From assembly GCA_003669585.1 (NCBI GenBank), contig QWOQ01000017.1, positions 62,001 to 126,000 on the forward strand: a DNA stretch of 64,000 nt, given 5' to 3'. The notes under the pieces are model-generated. The model was given only the letters and a program-made list of their open reading frames with translations. It was not told the DNA's origin and made no database searches. The position numbers were made by a program, and so were the translations under genes. Positions within the stretch are counted from its first letter, which is position 1. Each line of letters opens with the position of its first letter. Of this stretch, positions 48,855-57,062 are shown piece after piece. Origin of the DNA: Planctomycetota bacterium (GTDB lineage: Bacteria; Planctomycetota; Planctomycetia; Pirellulales; UBA1268).

Positions 48855-49601
48855 ATGTCTCGCTTTCTTACTGCCCTTCCCGTTTTCAACGAAGTCAATC
48901 ATGTGGGAGAGGTACTCGATCATGTGCTGCGATATACATCGGAAGTACTTGTGGTCGACGATGGATCGACCGACGGCACATCGGAAATGCTTCGTGCAAA
49001 AGATGGCATTCGACTTGTTCGACACACTGAAAATCGCGGATATGGCGCAGCTCTTGCGACTGCGTTTCAAGAAACGCTCCGTGGTGGCTGGGATGGACTT
49101 GTGACGATCGATTGTGACGGACAGCATCAACCGGGACTCATTCCGGATTTCATACATGCTGCTGCACACGCCGACATCGTCAGTGGCAGTCGCTATCTGG
49201 AAGTCTTTCCAGGAGACAGTTCTCCACCGGCACAACGGCGTCAGATCAACGCTACGATCACTGCTGAAATCAATCAACGATTTGGATTTTCATTAACCGA
49301 TGCGTTTTGCGGTTTTAAAGCCTACTCAGCAAAAGCATTGCAATGCTTCAGAGTTCATGAGATGGGATATGCGATGCCTTTGGAGATATGGGTGCAGGCG
49401 GCAGAGGCTGGATTAGTGATTCGAGAACTGCCGGTTCCACTGATCTATCTCGATGAGTCGAGGAGTTTCGGAGGGGCACTGGACGACGCCGAGCGTCGTC
49501 TGGCCTACTACCGTCAGGTTCTTGATCGTGCTGAGTCCGCCGTCGTAGCGGTAGCCCGCGATGGGTTGTGCTCCGAGTTCTTGCGAGACTTCAGTGCGTG
49601 A
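48855..49601 (+). CDS. Family 2 glycosyltransferase (dolichol-phosphate mannosyltransferase-like)
   Basis: The protein has 248 aa, GT-A fold. It opens RFLTALPVFNEVNHVGEVLD, has the nucleotide-sugar site VLVVDDGSTDGT, then TENRGYGAALATAFQ and the metal-binding DCDGQHQP (the DxD-type motif) and VSGSRYLEVFPGD. These match GT2 enzymes of the DPM1/GtrB type, which move a sugar from a nucleotide donor to polyprenyl phosphate or act on surface glycans. No membrane helix is present, so it resembles soluble DPM1. Its end overlaps the next gene by four bases (GTGA). Confidence 0.9.
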   Translation: MSRFLTALPVFNEVNHVGEVLDHVLRYTSEVLVVDDGSTDGTSEMLRAKDGIRLVRHTENRGYGAALATAFQETLRGGWDGLVTIDCDGQHQPGLIPDFIHAAAHADIVSGSRYLEVFPGDSSPPAQRRQINATITAEINQRFGFSLTDAFCGFKAYSAKALQCFRVHEMGYAMPLEIWVQAAEAGLVIRELPVPLIYLDESRSFGGALDDAERRLAYYRQVLDRAESAVVAVARDGLCSEFLRDFSA

Positions 49602-51301
49602 AAGGGCCTGAGGTCTTTCGCCCCCCTGTATCTACTGAAACGACGATCCTCAGTCGAGTGACATCCTTGCCTCGTAATTTTCGAAATCATCACGCCCCTG
49701 AACGCTCCGGCGACCGTCTCATCGATCCGCCCATCGATCGTATTGAGCCGCTCGTGGACAATAACCAGCTTTTGCGGACCGCGTTCAATTGGCGCGTCAA
49801 CGACCTGAATCTTTGGGAACTCGTTGCGGCTGCGCGGAGGGAAGTGCTTACGGTTGCTGCGGAATACACGTCAAGTTATCGCGACATTCATCGCCCCGAT
49901 GACATGGCAGATTGGGTTTCCCGGCCGATCATCATGGGAGGTCATCAACCTGATCTCTTTCATCCGGGAGTGTGGCTCAAAAATTTTGTGATCGATCGGT
50001 ACGCTCGCAGCGTCGGCGGAACGGCAATTAATTTGGTGGTCGATACGGATCGGTGCGCTTCGACAACCTTGAGCGTTCCGATGGGCACGTTTCGCGAATC
50101 CCATTTCGAAAGCGTTGCCATGGATGATGAATCGTCTGAGATGCCTTGGGAAGAACGTGCAGTACTCGATCCAGAACTCTTTGCTTCCTTTGGACAGCGA
50201 GCCAGCGATCTGCTTTCACCTCTGGTTCCTGACGCCATCCTGCGACGATGGTGGCCTTTGGTTGTGGAACGCACCAAAGAATCACACCGGCTCGGGCTTG
50301 GGTTGGCGCAGGCGCGTCACTGTCTTGAGGCGAGATGGGGACTTCAAACACTCGAGTTGCCCGTGAGTGAACTCGTACGACTACCAACCGTGATGTTGCT
50401 TTTTGGTCATCTTTTGGCGCATGCTCGTGAACTGAACATTGCCTACAATGAATCTCTCGCGGACTTTCGCCTGCGCACAAAGCAACGCGGACACGGAAGG
50501 CCGGTTCCAGATCTTGCAATCCGCGCCAACAGTGAAGAAGAATGGATTGAAGTGCCATTTTGGATCTGGTCTCGCGAAGATCCTCGCAGGCGTCGGGTTT
50601 TCGCAATTGTTGCTGCACCGGGTGTGCTGACGCTTTCGGATCTCGAAACAATTCGAGTCGAACTGCCGATTGCTACTGAGAATCCCCCTTCGCGATGGGT
50701 CGACGCACTTGCGCGGCTCGAAGAGCATGGCCTTCGGCTGCGTCCCAGAGCGCTCATCACTACACTCGTGGCAAGACTGCTTGTTGCCGACGTGTTTGTG
50801 CATGGCATCGGAGGGGCTCTCTACGACCAACTCACGGATGACATTGTTCGACGACTGACTGGGTGCGATCCGCCTGGATATGCCGTCGTTTCCGGAACGC
50901 TTCGACTGAACATTCCACCGGCGGGCAACCCGGCAGCCGATCTGGCGACTCTTCATAGCGAACTTCGCGATTTAGAATTTCATCCGGAACGGCACCTCGA
51001 GAAGGTGGGGAGTTTGCCAGATGAATTACACGATCTTGTGGTTCACAAATCGCGGTGGATCAACACCTTTCCCACAGCCACGCTTGCCAAAAGACGCTGT
51101 CGTGAAATTCGGGCAGCAAACGACCGAATGGGCTTCTATCTCAAAGATTATCGCAACGCTTTGCTCTTAAAAGCAGGGCCTCTTGCCACAGCGCTGCGTG
51201 CTAGCAAAGTGATGGCATCACGGGAGTTACCGTGGTGCTTTTTTCCGGAGAAAGCGCTTAAAAACTTCTTGGTACTGGAAAACCATCTCGGAAGCGCATA
51301 A
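49598..51301 (+). CDS. Conserved hypothetical protein with distant BshC-like features
   Basis: The protein has 567 aa, soluble. Starting at GTG 49598, it overlaps the glycosyltransferase stop as GTGA; an earlier GTG at 49568 is possible. Near residues 114-135 it reads GGHQPDLFHPGVWLKNFVID, then TAINLVVDTDRC. The pattern and position recall the GQQxGxxxGPLYTxxK nucleotide-binding region of BshC, the enzyme thought to add cysteine to GlcN-malate in bacillithiol synthesis, but similarity is only partial. Later blocks (VLTLSDLETIRVELPI; LRPRALITTLVARLLVADVF, then HGIGGALYDQLTDDI) also suggest the BshC C-terminal half (LxPRvL, HGxxGxxYW). Function not assigned; substrate could be a different amino acid or sugar. 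Confidence 0.7.
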   Translation: MKGPEVFRPPVSTETTILSRVTSLPRNFRNHHAPERSGDRLIDPPIDRIEPLVDNNQLLRTAFNWRVNDLNLWELVAAARREVLTVAAEYTSSYRDIHRPDDMADWVSRPIIMGGHQPDLFHPGVWLKNFVIDRYARSVGGTAINLVVDTDRCASTTLSVPMGTFRESHFESVAMDDESSEMPWEERAVLDPELFASFGQRASDLLSPLVPDAILRRWWPLVVERTKESHRLGLGLAQARHCLEARWGLQTLELPVSELVRLPTVMLLFGHLLAHARELNIAYNESLADFRLRTKQRGHGRPVPDLAIRANSEEEWIEVPFWIWSREDPRRRRVFAIVAAPGVLTLSDLETIRVELPIATENPPSRWVDALARLEEHGLRLRPRALITTLVARLLVADVFVHGIGGALYDQLTDDIVRRLTGCDPPGYAVVSGTLRLNIPPAGNPAADLATLHSELRDLEFHPERHLEKVGSLPDELHDLVVHKSRWINTFPTATLAKRRCREIRAANDRMGFYLKDYRNALLLKAGPLATALRASKVMASRELPWCFFPEKALKNFLVLENHLGSA

Positions 51302-51352
51302 GGTAACGCTCAACGGATTGAGTTTTCTTTGGTTCCACGGAAAGGAAATGCC

Positions 51353-53050
51353 ATGCAACGCGCAGCGGCGAAGCCGGCCCCAAGCCACCGATCTGGTGAT
51401 CGCACTTGCAGTTTTCGTCGTTCACGTCGCAGCTTGATTGCTGCGTCTGTTGGTTCTGGTCGACCCGTTCGATCATCGGCTCGACAAACGTTGAAAGTGA
51501 CGCCCCGCACTCAGAAGCGAAAAACGCCAAAAGCCGCTGCAATCGTCAATCGAGTTGAGCCACAATCCGTTACCCCCCCATCGGTCAAGAAAAAAACATC
51601 GGTTGCTGCGGTGCGTTCTCTCGCTGCGAATGACGCTGCGAAATCTTCCTTGACGACTGATGGAACTCTTCGCGTCGTGCATTCGATTTCCGTGCGTCCT
51701 TCCGGAACGACACTCCGACGTGAGACGGTGCGAAAACGAAAAGTTGTGCAGATGCCTCCGCCGATGGTAGCTCCCTCTCGCATGGAGATCCCAGCATGGA
51801 TGCTCAAAGAATGCCGTATCGAGCCTGCTCGAGCGGGCGATCAAGGAGAAATTCTGCAGTTGCTCTCGTCGCTTCCCGACGCACCAACGAAGGCTGAATT
51901 TCATGCTTCAGTCGATCATCCTGAACACGATGCCAACAATCGGTTGGTCGCACGACTCGGTGGACGCATTTTGGGACATGTAGAAGTTTCTCCCAGACGC
52001 ATCCATCTTTGCGGAGCTGTTGTTGATGCTGCGGCTCTCGATCAGGTGGCTGTGCTTCCTGAATGCCGTGGTGCTGGACATGGACAGCGCCTTGTAAAGG
52101 CCGCTGAACGCAGAATGCGAGAACTCGGTGCAGTGATCGGTTTTTCTCGTACACGAATCGCGCCATCGTTTCGTGAGCTTGGTTGGAGCGTGCTTGGACG
52201 CGACGGCACAACCGTTGGACGTCCCTCCCACATTCTGTCCCGAATCCTCGAGCTTCCTGCTCGTACCGGTGAACCGGTCACCATGCGACAGTGGCGTCAT
52301 GTTGAACTTCCAGCAATTTTGAGAATCTACAAACAGAACGTTCCACAATTTGTTGGACCGCTGGTACGAAGCGAAGCCTATTCGCGATGGCTGATCAGCC
52401 GATGCGCGTTTGATTCCATCATCGTCGCACTCGTTGGACATGATCGCTACGATCTTCACGAGACCACGGCGCGAATTGTTGGCTACGCGATTCAAGATGG
52501 GAATCGTATTCTTGAACTGCTTGCCGACCCAGAGTTTCCAGGACTGGAGCGGGATATTCTGGCTCGCGTTTGCTCAGAGGCCATTGAGAACGATCGTCAG
52601 GAAATTGTCTTTGAGTCTTCGTCGTCGGATCCCTTGCACAAGGCGATTGCCGCACGCGACCAACAACGGGTTTCCGGCGATCGAATGATCGTGGCCAAGC
52701 TCTTTCGACCCTTGGAAGCGCTTCGAGCTGTTGCACCGATTGTGGCCGCTCGAATGAACTCGCAGGAGATTCGAGAAACGCTTGAATTAGGGATCGACGC
52801 GCCTGATTTCCGAGGATCAATCATTGTTTCAAAGGGTGAAGCGACTGTTCATCCAGGACGCGTTGGTCGAAGTTATCTCCGACTTTCCGACGACGAATTG
52901 GTTCGACTACTGCTCGGACAGTGCGACCCAGCCGAAGCTGCCGCTGCCGGCCGATTGGCGGCATCAACGCACATGGCGCAGAAGCTTGCATCGCTTCTGT
53001 TTCCACGAACACCACTGTGGTATCCGATCTGGGATGACCTGACGGCATAA
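51353..53050 (+). CDS. Multi-domain GNAT acetyltransferase, Eis-like, with basic N-terminal extension
   Basis: The protein has 565 aa. Residues 1 to about 135 are low-complexity and strongly basic (RRSRRSLIAAS, TPRTQKRKTPK, RRETVRKRKVV). A GNAT domain follows (about 150-265) with acetyl-CoA motif AVLPECRGAGHGQRLVKAAE. A second, degenerate GNAT-like half (about 270-410) and a C-terminal SCP2-like part (about 440-565: LSDDELVRLLLGQCDPAEA, LASLLFPRTPLWYPIWDDL) complete the Eis-like layout. Eis enzymes acetylate amines of lysine or aminoglycosides; the substrate here is unknown. ATG 51353 follows AAAGGAA by five bases. The basic extension is not typical and may bind nucleic acid or a membrane. 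Confidence 0.8.
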   Translation: MQRAAAKPAPSHRSGDRTCSFRRSRRSLIAASVGSGRPVRSSARQTLKVTPRTQKRKTPKAAAIVNRVEPQSVTPPSVKKKTSVAAVRSLAANDAAKSSLTTDGTLRVVHSISVRPSGTTLRRETVRKRKVVQMPPPMVAPSRMEIPAWMLKECRIEPARAGDQGEILQLLSSLPDAPTKAEFHASVDHPEHDANNRLVARLGGRILGHVEVSPRRIHLCGAVVDAAALDQVAVLPECRGAGHGQRLVKAAERRMRELGAVIGFSRTRIAPSFRELGWSVLGRDGTTVGRPSHILSRILELPARTGEPVTMRQWRHVELPAILRIYKQNVPQFVGPLVRSEAYSRWLISRCAFDSIIVALVGHDRYDLHETTARIVGYAIQDGNRILELLADPEFPGLERDILARVCSEAIENDRQEIVFESSSSDPLHKAIAARDQQRVSGDRMIVAKLFRPLEALRAVAPIVAARMNSQEIRETLELGIDAPDFRGSIIVSKGEATVHPGRVGRSYLRLSDDELVRLLLGQCDPAEAAAAGRLAASTHMAQKLASLLFPRTPLWYPIWDDLTA

Positions 53051-53068
53051 GACCGCGCGTGCAAAGAG

Positions 53069-54820
53069 TTAGTGATGACCGCGAGCGCCCGCTGACCACT
53101 GCTCTGCCCATACGCGCACTTGATCGACGCCCTTGCGGTGGCAGAAGTCTCCGACGGATTCTCCCGTAAGTCGCTCCGCCTTATAGCAGGCCAACACTGC
53201 GGTGATCTCTTGGCAAAGATGTTCAAAAGGGACAACGTCTTTGTACAAAGTATTGAGACGATCGCCGAGCAATCGGCCACCAAGAAACAGCGTATATTTT
53301 CCGAGTGTTCTTCCGACAATGCCGATGTCGCAGTTGTAGGGTCTCGCGCAGGCATTTGGACAACCCGTCATGCGAAGCGTAAAAGCTTCGTGAGAAAGAC
53401 CGAGTTTTGCCACCTCAACTTCCAGGAGATCAATCAGCCCCGGAAGCACTCGTTCACTTTCGGCAACGGCCAGTCCACAGGTTGGAAGCGCTACACACGC
53501 CATCGACCAACGCCTGAGCGTGGATATTTCTTCAGACGTCTTCACGCCGTGTGCGTGAAGAATTTCCGAAAGCCGAATCCGATCGGTGAGTTTGAGATCG
53601 GTGAAAAGCAGGCTCTGGTGGGCAGTGATGCGAATTCCTGGACAAATTTCTTTGAGTATCGTCTTGATCGCGGCCTTGAGTTGAAAGCCTTCGACATCGT
53701 GAATGCGTCCATTTTCGATATTAAGACCATAGAAATATTTTCCGTCCCCCTGTTCGAACCAGCCGATGTGATCGTCGAATCCATGGACATCGCTCGGATG
53801 GCATGGAGCAAGTTTCTTGCCGAAGTATTCCTCAACCTTCTCGCGAAATGCATCGAGACCCATGGTGTGAATTGTGTATTTGAGGCGTGCTACTTTTCGA
53901 TCAGAACGGTTTCCGAAATCCCGTTGGACCTTGACTATTGCCGTAGCGATCGTGAGCACATCTTCCGGCGGAACGAATCCGAGCCTTTTGGCGAGGGCCG
54001 GAAAGGTCTTGGCAGCACTCGGTGTCACGCCCATGCCGCCACCCGCCAGCACGTTGTATCCAAGAATTTTTCCGTTCTCATGAACAACTAAAAAACCAAG
54101 ATCATTTGCGTAGACATCAACGCAATTATCTTCGGGGAGCGCAAAAGCCGTTTTAAACTTTCTCGGCAAATAGGTCGGTCCATAAATTGGTTCAACTTCT
54201 TTCCCTTCCGATCCACCGGCAACCATCGTGCTTTCGCCGGTGTCTGGATCTTTGAGCCAGATTTCGTGGTAGGCGCGGGTGCGAGGAGCCAGATGCTCGG
54301 CAAGGTGATCGGCCATGCTTTGCATCTGATCACGTACCGGATTGCTTTTGATCGGGGCCGGGCAGCACATCACATTGCGTTCCACATCGCCACAAGCGGC
54401 AAGCGTGGTGAGCTGGATGTCGTTAATTCGTTGAATCGTTGCCTGAAGATCTCCCTTTACGATGCCGTGATGTTGGATGCCTTGACGAGTCGTAAGCCGC
54501 ACGGTGCCATTACCGAGTTCATCGCCCAGATCGATTTCCGCTGCAAACTGCTCGGCGGTGAGCTTTCCTCCCGGAATGCGGGTGCGAATCATAAAACTGA
54601 TTTCTCGCAGACTTTTCGCCCCTTCTCTGGCCTTTCTGGTTTCGCGGTCGTCTTGTTGATAGGTGCCATGATTTTTGAGAATGTGAATACTCGCCTTCCC
54701 AAAGCCTGGCATTCCGTCAGCAAGTTCTTGGGAAATATCCCCTTTGAGGTAGTTGCTGGCGATCTTCACTGTTTCAACGGCGCTGGGCTTTCGCGTGGAT
54801 GCTGTTTCAGGTTCGCTCAT
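53069..54820 (-). CDS. Assimilatory sulfite (or nitrite) reductase, siroheme/[4Fe-4S] subunit
   Basis: The protein has 583 aa. Two ferredoxin-like half-repeats and two siroheme/Fe4S4 domains, as in CysI, plant SiR and NirA. Cluster ligands lie in CVALPTCGLAVAESER and TGCPNACARPYN (CxxxxxC and CxxxC). Siroheme-contacting Arg/Lys are in RLTTRQGIQHHGIVKGDL, then NVMCCPAP. It reduces sulfite to sulfide (or nitrite to ammonia) in the cytoplasm with six electrons; length and TGCPN motif fit sulfite reductase slightly better, but the choice cannot be settled here. No flavoprotein (CysJ) is adjacent, so ferredoxin is a likely donor. ATG 54820 (MSEPETAS) is preferred to 54916 by family length. Confidence 0.9.
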   Translation of the reverse strand: MSEPETASTRKPSAVETVKIASNYLKGDISQELADGMPGFGKASIHILKNHGTYQQDDRETRKAREGAKSLREISFMIRTRIPGGKLTAEQFAAEIDLGDELGNGTVRLTTRQGIQHHGIVKGDLQATIQRINDIQLTTLAACGDVERNVMCCPAPIKSNPVRDQMQSMADHLAEHLAPRTRAYHEIWLKDPDTGESTMVAGGSEGKEVEPIYGPTYLPRKFKTAFALPEDNCVDVYANDLGFLVVHENGKILGYNVLAGGGMGVTPSAAKTFPALAKRLGFVPPEDVLTIATAIVKVQRDFGNRSDRKVARLKYTIHTMGLDAFREKVEEYFGKKLAPCHPSDVHGFDDHIGWFEQGDGKYFYGLNIENGRIHDVEGFQLKAAIKTILKEICPGIRITAHQSLLFTDLKLTDRIRLSEILHAHGVKTSEEISTLRRWSMACVALPTCGLAVAESERVLPGLIDLLEVEVAKLGLSHEAFTLRMTGCPNACARPYNCDIGIVGRTLGKYTLFLGGRLLGDRLNTLYKDVVPFEHLCQEITAVLACYKAERLTGESVGDFCHRKGVDQVRVWAEQWSAGARGHH

Positions 54821-55280
54821 GAATATTCTTTCAGGTGTGCTCTGTAACGAATGTCGATCGAAAACTTTGAAAACCTCTTTAAGAATACGCGATGGAGTCA
54901 TTTCCGGCGATGCCACGCACGGGCAAATGCCTCAGACGACTACTCACCATTCGTTGGTTTTCACCAGAACTATTATTTGCGTGCCTGCGATTAATGTCTG
55001 CGATATAAAATATTTTATCACGATTTTTGCTGCTGGAATAACCGAAAGGGCCCCCCTTGCGGCTCCTTCAATAGGTGAAGTCCACGAGAACGGCCTGCGT
55101 TCCACTGTCGCTGGTGGATGCTGGTGGATCGGTCTGGGATACTGTCACTATCGCGATCGACATCAATCTCAATAATCGATTCGAGTATCGTTAAAAAGTC
55201 ATCGTGTGCACTAAAAGACAATTGGCACAAAAACACCTTTTTCGGATTTCTTGACATCCATTTTGAAAAGGAGATGACGG
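54821..55280. other. Divergent intergenic region
   Basis: These 460 bases separate the sulfite reductase and a membrane-protein gene and must contain both promoters. A strongly AT-rich block at about 55006-55022 (ATATAAAATATTTTATC) contains an imperfect palindrome that could serve as a promoter element or operator. At about 55046-55057 AAAGGGCCCCCC with CCTT forms a short GC-rich palindrome. I see no gene in it; the short open frames have no family similarity. Confidence 0.5.
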
Positions 55281-56963
55281 ATGGGATATCTCACGTTTTG
55301 GCTGTCAGTAGTTGGGGCGTTCCTTCTGTGGACCGCTCTTTGCACCGCGCTGGCATCTCGATTTCCACGCATGCGACGCCTGCTTGTGTGCGTTTCGATT
55401 GCAAGTCCATTGTTGGTGCTCGGGCCGCTGGTGGTTGCAGCCGGATATTTCGAGTTTGTTCTTCGCATAGATTTTCACTGGTTGAGCTATGTCTTTTCAG
55501 CAATGACTTTAACGCTGGTTGGTAGCATTTGGATCCTGCGAAAAGGTCTTACAGAACATTCGATTCAAGAACCAGAAGCGGCAACGTGGTCACTGCGTGG
55601 CCTCAGTCTCGCGACGGCAATGTTTATCTTCAGCGGGAGCATGACGCTTGCCGTTATGGACTGGAACATGCGCCAGCAGGCTGTGCATGTGCGAGATGAG
55701 TCGCGGGGCATAATGCTTTCGTTGATGCCTCAATTTGCTCCGCCACATCGTAATGCTGCGAGATTTTATCTGCAGGCAATCGCGAGAATGGATGCCGACC
55801 TGGCTGCACTTCAAGAGTCCTCACCGCTCGTCGACCCGTTCAACCCGTTGGCTGACGCTTTCGGTGAATCGGCCGGCTACCTGCTTTTGCGACATGCCGA
55901 AACGCTTCGCATTATTCGACATGCAATGACGCTCGACAATTGTTGGTTTGATCGAGACTGGTCTCGTCCAAGCGTGGACATGCTCTTACCAGAAATTCAA
56001 GGATGCAGAAATCTTGCGAGATTACTTTCGCTTTCCGCAAAAAGACATGCGGCGGAAGGACAGATCAGCGAAGCGATGATTGATATTGCGTGCATAAAAC
56101 GCCTGGCCGATCACGTCGGCTTCGAGCCTTTGCTCATTTGTTCACTTGTCAGCGTGGCGATTGATACAACGGCCCTGACGACGCTCGCCTCGGTACTCCC
56201 ATCGGTTACCTCGCTTAAAGAAATTGACGCTGTCGATTTCTTTCACATCATCAACACCACCTCTGGAAGATGCCTGTTTGTACGAAGCTTTCTCGGAGAA
56301 GAAGCTTTTGGGCTCAGTATGGCTGCGGGGTTTCTCGATGGAACATTGGGTTTCGATGTCTTTGCTCCGTTGCTTTCTGAGGATAAACCATCAACTCTCT
56401 TTTTCAGCCGATGGTTGCCGATGTCTGCTGGTCCGTTCTTTCGAGTTTTTTTCATGCCTCAGGAAATAGCCTCCTACAAGAGCCTGGTGCATCAGTTTCA
56501 GAAATTATCTGCGCAACCAATTTCTTTTTCTGAATTGAAAAAGCAAACAACTCGTCTGGAAAAATTGTTTTTGGAGAATAATCACTCTGGTCTGCTTGGA
56601 CAACTTATTCCGTCGTTTCAATCTGTTTTTAATGCCGGGTATCGCTCTCAATCATTTCAGCAGGCGGCGTACACGTTGCTGGCAGCCACCCGGTATCGCA
56701 TCGAAAACAACTCGCTTCCGAATTCACTTGATTTGCTTGTGCCAGAGTATTTTTCTGAAATTCCACCTGATCCCTTCGCTGACAAAAAACCTCTGCTTCT
56801 CAGAGTGACTCCCGATCATTGGTCCGTTTACAGTGTCGGCCCAAATGGCGTCGACGACGGCGGTCCTCCACAACTCAATGCTGATCAATCTTCTGAAAAC
56901 GATGACGTCGGCCTGCAAATGACTACGAATTCAACGTTCAAACTCAAATCGACCGGTCCTTAA
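55281..56963 (+). CDS. Membrane protein with GspG-like C-terminal segment
   Basis: The protein has 560 aa; ribosome-binding site AAAAGGAGATGACGG before ATG is strong. Four N-terminal hydrophobic segments (GYLTFWLSVVGAFLLWTALC; LLVCVSIASPLLVLGPLVVA; VFSAMTLTLVGSIWIL; LSLATAMFIFSGSMTLAVM) precede a helical extracytoplasmic domain of about 400 residues. The last 80 residues resemble the end of type II pseudopilin GspG: TRYRIENNSLPNSLDLLVPE, YFSEIPPDPFADKKPLLLRV, WSVYSVGPNGVDDGG. Such proteins are conserved in planctomycetes with no assigned role. The resemblance suggests interaction with a secretion/pilus-like system (inference). Confidence 0.75.
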   Translation: MGYLTFWLSVVGAFLLWTALCTALASRFPRMRRLLVCVSIASPLLVLGPLVVAAGYFEFVLRIDFHWLSYVFSAMTLTLVGSIWILRKGLTEHSIQEPEAATWSLRGLSLATAMFIFSGSMTLAVMDWNMRQQAVHVRDESRGIMLSLMPQFAPPHRNAARFYLQAIARMDADLAALQESSPLVDPFNPLADAFGESAGYLLLRHAETLRIIRHAMTLDNCWFDRDWSRPSVDMLLPEIQGCRNLARLLSLSAKRHAAEGQISEAMIDIACIKRLADHVGFEPLLICSLVSVAIDTTALTTLASVLPSVTSLKEIDAVDFFHIINTTSGRCLFVRSFLGEEAFGLSMAAGFLDGTLGFDVFAPLLSEDKPSTLFFSRWLPMSAGPFFRVFFMPQEIASYKSLVHQFQKLSAQPISFSELKKQTTRLEKLFLENNHSGLLGQLIPSFQSVFNAGYRSQSFQQAAYTLLAATRYRIENNSLPNSLDLLVPEYFSEIPPDPFADKKPLLLRVTPDHWSVYSVGPNGVDDGGPPQLNADQSSENDDVGLQMTTNSTFKLKSTGP

Positions 56964-57062
56964 ATCACATCGTTTGGGAAGCATGCGTTCAGTCGCCATA
57001 CTGATCAACTCTGATGCGTCACTCGAGACAATGTCTGTGCAACGATAGGTCTCGGATTTTTT

